This document shows positions 1-6,602 of a DNA stretch of 9,997 nt, one piece after another; the first letter of the stretch is position 1; each line of letters begins with the position of its first letter. The DNA is taken from assembly GCA_949286405.1 (NCBI GenBank), contig CASECH010000203.1:1-9997 (forward strand), given 5' to 3'. The notes below the pieces were generated by a model. It was not told the DNA's origin and made no database searches. It saw only the letters and a program-made list of their open reading frames with translations. Made by a program: the position numbers and the translations under genes. This stretch comes from an uncultured bacterium (GTDB lineage Bacteria; Cyanobacteriota; Vampirovibrionia; Gastranaerophilales; Gastranaerophilaceae).

Positions 1-338
1 CCATTTAATAAATCTAAATGTTCGCATAGATTGTATTCCCCTCGTCTACAGAAGAAACAATCTCCGCAAGGAGCTGAATTAGCAGCAACTACTCGATCTC
101 CAACTTTTACGTTATCAACACCTTTTCCAACTTTCTCTATAATCCCTGCAAATTCATGTCCAAATCCAGAAGGAACACTTTTAATTAGGACAGGATGGCC
201 TCTTCTAAAAGTTTTTACATCAGTACCACAAGTTAGTGCTGACATAACTTTTACAACAACCTCACCTTCCTCAGGCGGTTTTACCATCACTTCTTCATAC
301 CTAATATCTTGTGGTCCGTAATATTGAATAGCACGCAT
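1..338 (-). CDS. Zinc-dependent medium-chain dehydrogenase, N-terminal part (runs off left edge)
   Basis: Reverse-strand reading from the ATG at 338-336 is open to the window edge, giving 112 residues of a medium-chain (MDR) alcohol/polyol dehydrogenase; the Rossmann half lies outside. Visible are catalytic-zinc Cys37 (in LTCGTDVK), the GHE motif at 60-62 with zinc ligand His61, and the structural-zinc lobe Cys91, Cys94, Cys97 and Cys105. These enzymes oxidise or reduce alcohols, polyols or sugar derivatives with NAD(P) in the cytoplasm. The substrate cannot be told from this part. The start is supported by AAGGA about 8 nt upstream, lying inside the end of the preceding dehydrogenase gene. 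Only 5 nt separate the two genes, so they are almost certainly cotranscribed and translationally coupled. A second MDR of the same subclass directly upstream suggests a two-step or heteromeric polyol oxidation, which is inference. Confidence 0.9.
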   Translation of the reverse strand, partial: MRAIQYYGPQDIRYEEVMVKPPEEGEVVVKVMSALTCGTDVKTFRRGHPVLIKSVPSGFGHEFAGIIEKVGKGVDNVKVGDRVVAANSAPCGDCFFCRRGEYNLCEHLDLLN

Positions 339-343
339 AAAAT

Positions 344-1360
344 TTATTCCTTTATCTTGATATAAGCTTTCATAATTCTATTAGACATTGTATCATCAAA
401 AGCTTTTTGTATTGAATCCAAATTATACACAGTAGAAAGACCTTTTACATTAACTTGTTCAGTTTTCAACAATTCTAAAGAATCTTTCAAATCATCAGGA
501 GACGGAGAATAACTTCCAAGTACTGTTAATTCCCTATAATATATTTCATTATTAGAATAAGCTGCTGCATCATGAGGGGTACTAGAAAATACTAAAATCT
601 TTCCACCGTTACGAACAAACTGCAATGCAGGCTCAATAGCCTTATCAGCACCTGATGTCATAAATATAGCATCAGCACCATATCCATCAGTTTTTTTGTA
701 AATATAATCTTTTGCAAAATTAGTATCTTTTGAATTAATCGCATCAATTCCTAATTTTTGCAAAAATTCTAATCGTTCATCTATTAAGTCACATCCAATA
801 ACATTCATACCAAAAGCTTTAAGTGCTTGTGCCATAAGAATACCTATTGAACCTAACCCAATCACTGTAACAGTTGAATTTTTAAGTAACTGAGCTCTTT
901 TTACTGCTCTTACACAACATCCTAAAGGTTCATAAAAAGAAGCTTCTATGTATGTTAAATTCTTTGGTTTTAGATGAGCAACATTTTGGAGATGCTCTTC
1001 TGATAGATAAACATATTCAGAGAAACCTCCTGGTTTTATATTAGTTTCTTTAAAATGACTGCACATAGAAACATTTCCATTCTTGCAATACCAACATTCT
1101 CCACAAGGAATATGATGGGATGTAACTATCTCATCTCCAACTTTAAAATCAGTTTGAGAATTAATTTCTACAATCTCTGCAACTATTTCATGTCCAAGTA
1201 CTGTTCCATCTTTTGATATTTTATGGACAAACTTAACTATATCTGACCCACACAGGCCACAACCTATAACTTTTACAATTGCACCACATCTGGTTCCGAG
1301 CGTAATATCTTCAACATTTTTTGTTTTTATCGTATCTTTTTCTATTACAGCTATTTTCAT
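344..1360 (-). CDS. Zinc-dependent medium-chain alcohol/polyol dehydrogenase
   Basis: Complete 338-residue MDR dehydrogenase of the sorbitol/threonine-dehydrogenase type, the usual length for the family. The N-terminal GroES-like domain carries catalytic-zinc ligands Cys37 (GLCGSD), His57 (GHE) and probably Glu144 (in EPLGCC). The structural-zinc cysteines are 86, 89, 92 and 100. The Rossmann fold has GxGxxG at 168-173 and an acidic Asp191 at the end of the second strand, which favours NAD over NADP. The expected role is cytoplasmic, NAD-linked oxidation of a secondary alcohol, polyol or sugar-like substrate. The exact substrate is not readable; annotation pipelines often name such proteins threonine, sorbitol or butanediol dehydrogenase without proof. 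The ATG follows a GAGG ribosome site 8 nt upstream and a plausible promoter. It is the first gene of an operon continuing into the second dehydrogenase at the left edge. Confidence 0.92.
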   Translation of the reverse strand: MKIAVIEKDTIKTKNVEDITLGTRCGAIVKVIGCGLCGSDIVKFVHKISKDGTVLGHEIVAEIVEINSQTDFKVGDEIVTSHHIPCGECWYCKNGNVSMCSHFKETNIKPGGFSEYVYLSEEHLQNVAHLKPKNLTYIEASFYEPLGCCVRAVKRAQLLKNSTVTVIGLGSIGILMAQALKAFGMNVIGCDLIDERLEFLQKLGIDAINSKDTNFAKDYIYKKTDGYGADAIFMTSGADKAIEPALQFVRNGGKILVFSSTPHDAAAYSNNEIYYRELTVLGSYSPSPDDLKDSLELLKTEQVNVKGLSTVYNLDSIQKAFDDTMSNRIMKAYIKIKE

Positions 1361-1378
1361 ATCTCGCCTCGCAGAAAA

Positions 1379-1407
1379 ATTTTAACACAAACTTGCGATT
1401 TGATGAA
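1379..1407 (-). promoter_or_regulatory. Putative promoter of the dehydrogenase operon
   Basis: Reading the minus strand, an extended -10 element TGTTAAAAT (plus-strand 1379-1387, hexamer TAAAAT) sits 17 bp from a weak -35 TTCATC (1402-1407). Transcription would begin near 1372, leaving an 11-12 nt leader that just contains the GAGG ribosome site. The poor -35 is partly offset by the TG extension. It overlaps the divergent plus-strand promoter at 1393-1421. Confidence 0.45.
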
Positions 1408-1421
1408 ATAAATTATATAAT
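1393..1421 (+). promoter_or_regulatory. Putative sigma-70 promoter of the GNAT-like gene
   Basis: TTGCGA (1393-1398, 4 of 6 consensus) and a perfect TATAAT (1416-1421) are separated by exactly 17 bp. The -10 box abuts the first ATG at 1422. The predicted +1 falls at about 1428, which is the A of the second in-frame ATG. If correct, the message has no 5' leader. Confidence 0.6.
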
Positions 1422-2414
1422 ATGTATATGGCAGTAATCAGAAAATTTAATTTCTTCGATACTAAACGTGTAAAAAAATTAATATCTCAAATTGGCTACG
1501 ATTGCAGTGATATAATACTAAAAACTTTAATCGGACAAATTTGTTCTATTATGCATCTTTTTGTACCTTTAAAGTATAAGTTTTTACCTGAAACATTCCT
1601 ATATTTGGATAATGGTGAAATTATAGGTATTATTACAGTCGTGCCAACTCGTGGAAATCCATACAAAATAAATATCACAAGACTTATATTTAAACAAAAT
1701 GATTATGAAATAGGGAAACAACTCGTAGAATTTGTTATAGCAAGATTTGGAGCTAGAGGTGCAGTATCGTTCCATGCAGCTATTGATCAATCACATGATG
1801 AATTGATTAACCTTTTTATTACAGGTTGCGGATTTAGACAATGCAGCTATGAAAATTTATGGAAAATTGAAAACTTTAATCCAGATACAAATATAAAAGC
1901 AAATTTCAGATACTGTCAAAATTCAGATGCAAAGGATGTTGCTGCTCTATATAATTCAGAGATAAAAAATCATTTTAAGCCATCTCTTGAAAGATACAAA
2001 GATGAGTATAGAGAGCCTTTTTTTGAAGGACTTACAAGTTTCTATAAAAACAGATATGTACTGGAAGAACCTGCAAGACATAAAATTATTGCATATCTTT
2101 CTGTTACAACCAGTGACAATTTAAACTTTATAATTGATATGTCAATCAATGATGCTTATGGCATCAACTACGATGAAGTATTAAATTTTGCTCTTGGCGA
2201 AATTTCAAGGAGAAAAAGTAAATTCTATGCATTTTTAAAACACAGACAATACACAAAAACAGCTGATAATCTTGAAGAATACCTACATAAAAGACATTTA
2301 AATTGTATTCAAACACAATGTGTTCTTGTAAAAGATTTCTACAAACCTGTTAAAGAATACGAAAATAATCCAATACAAGTATTTTTATTAGGCGAAAATA
2401 AAGTCTGTAACTAA
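1422..2414 (+). CDS. Protein with two GNAT-like acetyltransferase halves (start may be 1428)
   Basis: A 330-residue protein that reads as two GNAT-fold halves. The first (about 4-150) has the strand pair GEIIGIITVV at 65-74, then a motif-A-like stretch around KQNDYEIGKQL (91-101) and a motif-B-like end in which FITGCGFRQ (132-140) matches the usual 'LY...GF' element. The second (about 162-305) repeats the pattern more weakly, from FRYCQNSDAKDVAALY to a terminal segment near residues 285-303. GNAT enzymes move acyl groups from acyl-CoA to amines. The acetyl-CoA loop is degenerate here, so activity is uncertain and the acceptor unknown. No Shine-Dalgarno precedes either ATG (1422 or 1428). The promoter position favours 1428, giving a protein starting MAVIRKF. 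It stands alone, divergent from the dehydrogenase operon and 85 bp before ilvC, with its own promoter. Confidence 0.75.
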   Translation: MYMAVIRKFNFFDTKRVKKLISQIGYDCSDIILKTLIGQICSIMHLFVPLKYKFLPETFLYLDNGEIIGIITVVPTRGNPYKINITRLIFKQNDYEIGKQLVEFVIARFGARGAVSFHAAIDQSHDELINLFITGCGFRQCSYENLWKIENFNPDTNIKANFRYCQNSDAKDVAALYNSEIKNHFKPSLERYKDEYREPFFEGLTSFYKNRYVLEEPARHKIIAYLSVTTSDNLNFIIDMSINDAYGINYDEVLNFALGEISRRKSKFYAFLKHRQYTKTADNLEEYLHKRHLNCIQTQCVLVKDFYKPVKEYENNPIQVFLLGENKVCN

Positions 2415-2457
2415 AATATTATTTTATTTAACATATCGCTTTTATATTTTTTCTTTG

Positions 2458-2466
2458 TGCTAGAAT
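2458..2466 (+). promoter_or_regulatory. Putative extended -10 promoter of the ilvC cluster
   Basis: TGCTAGAAT (2458-2466) is an extended -10 (TG-n-TAGAAT, 5 of 6). No good -35 is visible 16-18 bp upstream in the T-rich DNA around 2436-2443. Transcription would start near 2473, giving a leader of about 27 nt that includes the GAGGCGG ribosome site at 2491-2497. Confidence 0.45.
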
Positions 2467-2499
2467 TTAGACAAGGAGTAGAATTTTAGTGAGGCGGAT

Positions 2500-3525
2500 A
2501 TGAATAATTTACATATTTTTCTTGATAAAGATATTAATACAGAACTTATAAAGACAAAAAAAATAGCGATCATCGGATTCGGCTCTCAAGGCTATGGGCA
2601 ATCTATGAATTTAAGAGATTCAGGATGTGAAGTAGTACTGGGCCTTAGAGAGAACGGGAAATCAGCTAAAAAAGCAGAGCAATATGGTTTCAAAATAATG
2701 CCAATCGAAGAAGCAGTAAAATGGGCTGATATCGTACAAATACTTATTCCTGATGAAATTCAAGCTGAAGTTTATGAAAAACAAATTAAACCATACCTGA
2801 AAGCAGGTCAATATTTAATGTTCTCTCACGGATTTAATATCCACTACAAAAAAATTGTAGCACCTGATAATGTCAATGTAATTATGGTTGCACCTAAAGG
2901 GCCTGGACATACAGTAAGAAGTGAATTTGAAATAGGCCGAGGAGTTCCATCACTTATTGCAATATATCAAGATCCGTCAAAAGACTCAAAAGAAGTCGCA
3001 CTTTCATATGCTTCTGCAATTGGTGCAGGAAGAGCTGGGATTATCGAAACAACATTTAAAGAAGAAACTGAAACAGACTTGTTTGGAGAACAAGCCGTAA
3101 TCTGCGGAGGTGTATCAGCTCTTATAAAAACAGGATTTGAAGTTCTTGTAGATGCAGGATATTCTCCATATATGGCATACTTTGAAGTTTTACATGAAAT
3201 GAAACTTCTTGTAGACTTAATAAATCAAGGCGGTCTGGCAGATATGAGATATTCTATCTCAAATACTGCGGAATATGGTGATATGACCAGAGGGCCGAAA
3301 GTTATAGGTAAAGAATCAAGAGAAGCTATGAAAGCTCTACTTAAAGATATTCAAAGCGGAGATTTTGCAAACGAATTTCTTGATGAAATGCAAAGTGGTT
3401 GCAAAAATTTCAATAAATTAAGAAAAGAAAATGCTGATCATTTGATAGAAAAAGTAGGAGAAGAAATCCGTTCTTCTTTCAAATGGGGAAATGATAATAA
3501 AATTATTGACAGAAAGAAAAATTAG
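2500..3525 (+). CDS. ilvC: Ketol-acid reductoisomerase (NADP+), class I
   Basis: Catalyses the magnesium- and NADPH-dependent isomeroreduction of 2-acetolactate or 2-aceto-2-hydroxybutyrate, the second common step of valine, leucine and isoleucine synthesis. At 341 residues it is the short, class I form. The Rossmann motif GFGSQGYGQ lies at 26-34. The cofactor loop after the second strand (GLRENGKSAKKAEQ, 48-61) carries Arg50, Ser55 and lysines, consistent with NADPH. Conserved catalytic residues are present: His110, Lys133 (APKGPGH), Asp193 and Glu197 (ETDLFGEQ), Glu229 and Glu233 (FEVLHEMK) and Ser254 (YSISNTAEYG). The ATG follows GAGGCGG by a few bases. No other ilv/leu gene is adjacent, which is unusual. 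Instead it heads a cluster with a YhaM-like hydrolase 14 bp downstream and two nucleotide kinases. Confidence 0.97.
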   Translation: MNNLHIFLDKDINTELIKTKKIAIIGFGSQGYGQSMNLRDSGCEVVLGLRENGKSAKKAEQYGFKIMPIEEAVKWADIVQILIPDEIQAEVYEKQIKPYLKAGQYLMFSHGFNIHYKKIVAPDNVNVIMVAPKGPGHTVRSEFEIGRGVPSLIAIYQDPSKDSKEVALSYASAIGAGRAGIIETTFKEETETDLFGEQAVICGGVSALIKTGFEVLVDAGYSPYMAYFEVLHEMKLLVDLINQGGLADMRYSISNTAEYGDMTRGPKVIGKESREAMKALLKDIQSGDFANEFLDEMQSGCKNFNKLRKENADHLIEKVGEEIRSSFKWGNDNKIIDRKKN

Positions 3526-3539
3526 TAAAAGAGGATACA

Positions 3540-4382
3540 ATGTTCAGTACTGATATAGATTACGAAGTAGTAGTGTTTGCAGTTGGTGATACAAAAGCAG
3601 GAACTAAAATGGGGAAATTACAACTAAAAAATCCTCAAGACGGTTCTTTATTAAACTGCATATTATGGGAAGAAACGTTAAATAGGTTCGACCATAAAAT
3701 ATTCAGATGCGGAAACATCGTAAGGATTGTATCAGCCTCTTTTAATGAAAAATTCAATAATTGTTTGATATCAGCACTCGAACTTGTTAAAGAAGCAAAA
3801 ATGGGACTTAATGAACAAGAAAGAGAAAAAGTCTATAACGAACTTATTTCATATATTGACAAAATTAAAGATGAGAAATTACATGCATTTCTTACTCAAT
3901 TTTTTATAGAACATAAAGACAAAATAAAAATTATGCCAGCAGCAAAAGTTATGCATCACAATTACATCGGAGGATTAATCGTTCACACTCTTGAATGTTT
4001 AAAGTTTGCTGAACAGAATATGACTATTTCAAGCCATAAATTTAATACTGATCATATTTATGCTGCTTGTATGCTTCATGATATCGGTAAAATATTTGAA
4101 TATACTATTGATGTGGAGAACGGTTTGATTGATTATGATGAAAACTTTAGAAAAGAATGGATTAGTCATTCTCAATTTGGTTTTTCAATATGTATGACAA
4201 ACGGTTTTAAAGAAATTGCAAGAATGATTGCAGCTCACCATGGTAGAGCTGAATGGGGAGCAATTATTGATTTAGGTGAAAAAGATTTGGAACCTGAATT
4301 ATATTTTATTCATTTTGTAGACAATTTATCTGCAAAATTCGGCAAGATTAACGTACAACTTTTAGAAAACGAAGGAGTCTAA
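3540..4382 (+). CDS. YhaM-like OB-fold/HD-domain phosphohydrolase (putative 3'-5' exoribonuclease)
   Basis: A 280-residue protein with the YhaM/Cbf1 architecture: an N-terminal OB-like nucleic-acid-binding domain (about 8-85, ending in NNCLISALE), a short helical linker, then an HD phosphohydrolase domain (about 130-270). Metal-site residues are visible: His139/His140, His149 (GGLIVHT), the HD pair His180-Asp181 (MLHDIGK), His210, His233-His234 (AAHHGR) and Asp261 (FIHFVDNLSAK). Family members degrade RNA or single-stranded DNA from the 3' end in the cytoplasm using Mn or other divalent metals. B. subtilis YhaM is somewhat longer (about 314). Exonuclease activity is therefore family inference. 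GAGG at 3531-3534 precedes the ATG by 5 nt. It lies 14 bp after ilvC and only 4 bp before the first kinase gene, so it belongs to the same operon and may supply or clear nucleotides handled by those kinases. Confidence 0.88.
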   Translation: MFSTDIDYEVVVFAVGDTKAGTKMGKLQLKNPQDGSLLNCILWEETLNRFDHKIFRCGNIVRIVSASFNEKFNNCLISALELVKEAKMGLNEQEREKVYNELISYIDKIKDEKLHAFLTQFFIEHKDKIKIMPAAKVMHHNYIGGLIVHTLECLKFAEQNMTISSHKFNTDHIYAACMLHDIGKIFEYTIDVENGLIDYDENFRKEWISHSQFGFSICMTNGFKEIARMIAAHHGRAEWGAIIDLGEKDLEPELYFIHFVDNLSAKFGKINVQLLENEGV

Positions 4383-4386
4383 GAAA

Positions 4387-5061
4387 GTGTCAAGACTAAC
4401 AGAAAAACACAATCTACCGGGAACTCTTGTATGCGTGGAAGGAATAGACGGTTCTGGGAAGTCTACTCAAATTACACTGTTGAGAGATTGGTTAAAATCT
4501 TCTGGAAAGGATGTTATTTTTACGGAATGGAATTCTTCTGATTTAATTAGTCAAACAACCAAACTTGCAAAGAAAAAGAATTTACTTTCGCCAAGAACTT
4601 TTTCGCTATTACATGCAGTAGACTTTGCGGACAGACTAAAACAAGTCATCGGACCTGCTCTAAAAGCCGGATTTATCGTACTTGCAGATAGATATGCATA
4701 TACTGCTTTTGCAAGAGATGTCGCAAGAGGTGTAGATCCTGATTGGGTAAGAAAAGTATATAGTTTTGCATACCAACCTGATTTGGCTCTTTATTTTGAC
4801 ATTGATCCTAAAACTTCAATGGAAAGAATTTGTTCAAACAGAGCTCCAAAATTCTATGAAGCAGGTATGGATTTAAAACTCAGCAACGATCCATATGAAA
4901 GTTATATGATTTTTCAAGGCAGAGTAATTAAAGAATATCAAAAAATGGTAAATGAATTTGGTTTGGTAAAATTAAATGCACTTGATTCTATACATTCAAA
5001 ACAGGTTACGATAAGAAATATGCTAAAGGAAGTATTAAAGGCAAAAGGTGTAGAAATCTAA
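4387..5061 (+). CDS. tmk: Thymidylate kinase family protein, paralogue 1 (GTG start)
   Basis: A 224-residue P-loop kinase of the dTMP kinase family, which phosphorylates dTMP to dTDP with ATP. The P-loop GIDGSGKST is at 19-27. The DRY motif at 101-103 continues into YTAFARDVARG, the acceptor-binding segment. HAVDFADRLKQVI (76-88) replaces the usual FAADRxxH helix, and LYFDIDPKTSMERI (135-148) is the strand before the lid. The canonical EPGGT after the second strand is replaced by TEWNSSD (46-52). The lid (about 147-165) has Arg147, Arg152 and Lys155 plus FYEAGMD. The GTG start is supported by GAAGGAG at 4371-4377, 9 nt upstream, and by gap-free alignment with the paralogue from residue 1. It lies 4 bp after the YhaM-like gene. 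True dTMP specificity is likely but unproven because of the altered acceptor motif. Confidence 0.85.
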   Translation: MSRLTEKHNLPGTLVCVEGIDGSGKSTQITLLRDWLKSSGKDVIFTEWNSSDLISQTTKLAKKKNLLSPRTFSLLHAVDFADRLKQVIGPALKAGFIVLADRYAYTAFARDVARGVDPDWVRKVYSFAYQPDLALYFDIDPKTSMERICSNRAPKFYEAGMDLKLSNDPYESYMIFQGRVIKEYQKMVNEFGLVKLNALDSIHSKQVTIRNMLKEVLKAKGVEI

Positions 5062-5090
5062 ATTTTATTTCAAAAGCAGCAGAGGTAAAT

Positions 5091-5762
5091 ATGAAAAAAT
5101 TTCAAAAGAAACATAATTATGAAGGACTTCTTATAGTTATAGAAGGAACTGATGGTTCAGGGAAATCTACACAACTAGAACTACTTAAACGTTCTATTCA
5201 GGCTCAATCATATGGAGTTATGGTATCTGAATGGAAGACCTCAAGACTTATTGCAAATGTAATTGATGATGCAAAAGACAGAAATTTACTAAATGCAACA
5301 ACATACAGCCTTTTATATGCTGCAGATTTTGTTGACAGATTAGAAAACCAGATTATACCCGCACTTCAATCAGGTTTTATAGTGCTTCTTGATAGGTACT
5401 ACTATACGGCACTAGCTAGAGACGTCGTAAGAGGACAGGATATTGAATGGGTAAAGAACTTATATGAATGTGCTCCTGAGCCTGATTTAATATTCTATCT
5501 TGATATGCCTGTTGATGTTCTTTTAAAAAGAATAATTGGAACAACAGGACTTAACTATTATGAAAGTGGTAGAGATGTCGGATTTTCAACAGATTTCTAT
5601 AAGAGCTTTGAAATATATCAAAATAAATGTTTGGAACAGTACAATAGAATGAAAAAAGAATACAACTTCAAAAGTATAGATGGAACAAGATCCATTGAAG
5701 AAATTCATTCTATAATGCAGAAAGAAGTTCAAAAAATACTAGATTCAGGAGTTCTTTATTAA
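5091..5762 (+). CDS. Thymidylate kinase family protein, paralogue 2
   Basis: A 223-residue homologue of the preceding kinase; the two align without gaps over at least the first 160 residues. It keeps the P-loop GTDGSGKST (19-27), EW at 47-48 with KTS following in place of EPGGT, AADFVDRL (77-84), DRYYYTALARDVVRG (101-115) and FYLDMPVDVLLKRI (135-148). The lid differs: IIGTTGLNYYESGRD has lost the Arg152/Lys155 seen in paralogue 1 and keeps Arg147 and Arg161. Because this P-loop has no arginine, catalysis in the type II manner would need a basic lid, so this copy may be weaker, have another substrate, or act as a partner subunit. dTMP kinases are dimers, so a heterodimer is conceivable. AGAGG precedes the ATG and the gap to paralogue 1 is 29 bp, so cotranscription is likely. 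It is the last gene of the ilvC cluster. Confidence 0.82.
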   Translation: MKKFQKKHNYEGLLIVIEGTDGSGKSTQLELLKRSIQAQSYGVMVSEWKTSRLIANVIDDAKDRNLLNATTYSLLYAADFVDRLENQIIPALQSGFIVLLDRYYYTALARDVVRGQDIEWVKNLYECAPEPDLIFYLDMPVDVLLKRIIGTTGLNYYESGRDVGFSTDFYKSFEIYQNKCLEQYNRMKKEYNFKSIDGTRSIEEIHSIMQKEVQKILDSGVLY

Positions 5763-5790
5763 ATCAAGGTTTTAGCACGTAAATACAAGG

Positions 5791-5807
5791 TGTTAAGAAA
5801 ATGTTAA
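5791..5807. promoter_or_regulatory. Possible response-regulator operator: TGTTAA direct repeat, 11-bp period
   Basis: TGTTAA occurs at 5791-5796 and again at 5802-5807, separated by 5 bp. On the minus strand this reads TTAACA-N5-TTAACA, which matches the known PhoP-box pattern of Bacillus subtilis (TTAACA repeats with about 11-bp spacing). OmpR/PhoB-family winged helices bind such one-turn repeats, and the next gene encodes a winged helix of that kind. In AT-rich DNA a chance match is possible. Confidence 0.3.
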
Positions 5808-5917
5808 ATAAAGAACACAAAAATTTACGTTATGAAACATTTTGAACTTTTAAGCATGGTTTATGATAGATTAAGAATATAGATAAGACAGATATAGTTT
5901 TTGAAGGAGATTAATGA

Positions 5918-6583
5918 ATGTCTGAATACTTGAGCAAAGAAGAGATTAAACAATGGAGAAGCTCATTAGAAAAAATAACTTTAGAGGAATTTGCTGCTAG
6001 ATTAGGGAAGAAAATAGAAGAAGCTAAGCCTACAAATGACTTAGTTGATATAGTACTAAAAGGGAAACCGGTAGTTTCTACAAGTGAAGACTGGATGCAA
6101 TCTCGTGCAGAAAGATTAAGTTCTATCGCAGATAGAGCATATGAGAGAGAAAAAGAAATAGCACCGTCTCCATTTTCTGCTGCAAAACTTTCAGCTGAAA
6201 TTGTAAGTGATTTAACAGACAAACCGATTAATAAAGAAACAAAGAAAGAAATTAAGTCAAAACCAAAAGCAAAAACAGCCAAAACAAAAACAACTTCGAA
6301 AGAAACTAAAAAAGTCGCGGCTAAAAAAGCTGTAGATATTTCCTCAAATGATCTTAGAGAAGAAGTAAGAGTGGTATTTAAAAAAGCACTTACTGACAGA
6401 GAACAAAAAGTTTTTGATCATTTTGCTCAACACAAAGGTCAAATAGTATATGCAAAAGACCTTGCTGCACTACTTGATTTACCAAGAGATTATGTGTATA
6501 AATACATCAAAAATCTTAGAGCAAAAATTGATGGTGAAAAACTACAAAATGCTGATAAGGGCGGATTTGTTCTAACTTTATAG
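5918..6583 (+). CDS. Putative DNA-binding protein: OmpR-like winged helix after a Lys-rich linker
   Basis: A 221-residue protein I do not recognise by name. Three regions are visible. Residues 1-100 are mostly helical and charged, with no receiver (CheY-like) signature. Residues 103-140 are a low-complexity linker rich in lysine, threonine and alanine with PKAKTAKTK-like repeats, resembling histone H1 or HU tails. Residues 158-221 fit an OmpR/PhoB-type winged helix: LTDREQKVFDHFAQHKG, then YAKDLAALLDLP, a recognition helix around RDYVYKYIKNLRAKI (190-204) and a C-terminal wing ending GGFVLTL. The likely role is a DNA-binding regulator or nucleoid-associated protein not controlled by its own phosphorylatable domain. 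AAGGAG at 5904-5909, 8 nt before the ATG, decides the start over an out-of-frame ATG at 5914. It is separated from the kinase cluster by 155 bp and is probably transcribed separately. The function is inference. Confidence 0.75.
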   Translation: MSEYLSKEEIKQWRSSLEKITLEEFAARLGKKIEEAKPTNDLVDIVLKGKPVVSTSEDWMQSRAERLSSIADRAYEREKEIAPSPFSAAKLSAEIVSDLTDKPINKETKKEIKSKPKAKTAKTKTTSKETKKVAAKKAVDISSNDLREEVRVVFKKALTDREQKVFDHFAQHKGQIVYAKDLAALLDLPRDYVYKYIKNLRAKIDGEKLQNADKGGFVLTL

Positions 6584-6602
6584 AACTTTAAATTGAATTT
6601 GA

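Noticed and set aside
31..321. Plus-strand open frame of 96 codons at the left end
   Set aside because: Antisense to the dehydrogenase, whose zinc motifs are clear; low-complexity Ser/Thr/Pro translation without domain features.
2473..2503. Four-codon mini-ORF (GTG AGG CGG ATA TGA) behind AAGGAG, its stop overlapping the ilvC ATG, ending in an Ile codon; possible ilvC leader peptide
   Set aside because: Too short to support attenuation, no run of Ile/Val/Leu codons and no alternative hairpins. GAGGCGG serves ilvC directly.
5777..5830. 8-bp inverted repeat ACGTAAAT / ATTTACGT with a 38-nt loop after the kinase operon
   Set aside because: Short, widely spaced, no U-run; expected by chance at this base composition, so not called a terminator.
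5842..5878. TTGAAC followed by TATGAT or TAGATT as a promoter for the winged-helix gene
   Set aside because: Spacings are 14 or 19 bp and the hexamers are weak; a promoter probably exists in this spacer but I cannot place it.
5801..5882. Two tiny ORFs (14 and 16 codons) from ATGs at 5801 and 5832
   Set aside because: No convincing ribosome site for the second, weak for the first, and no recognisable peptide features.
5911..6282. Minus-strand open frame of 123 codons within the winged-helix gene
   Set aside because: Hydrophobic-looking shadow caused by Lys/Glu-rich codons on the opposite strand; no ribosome site, and the plus-strand gene has a strong one.
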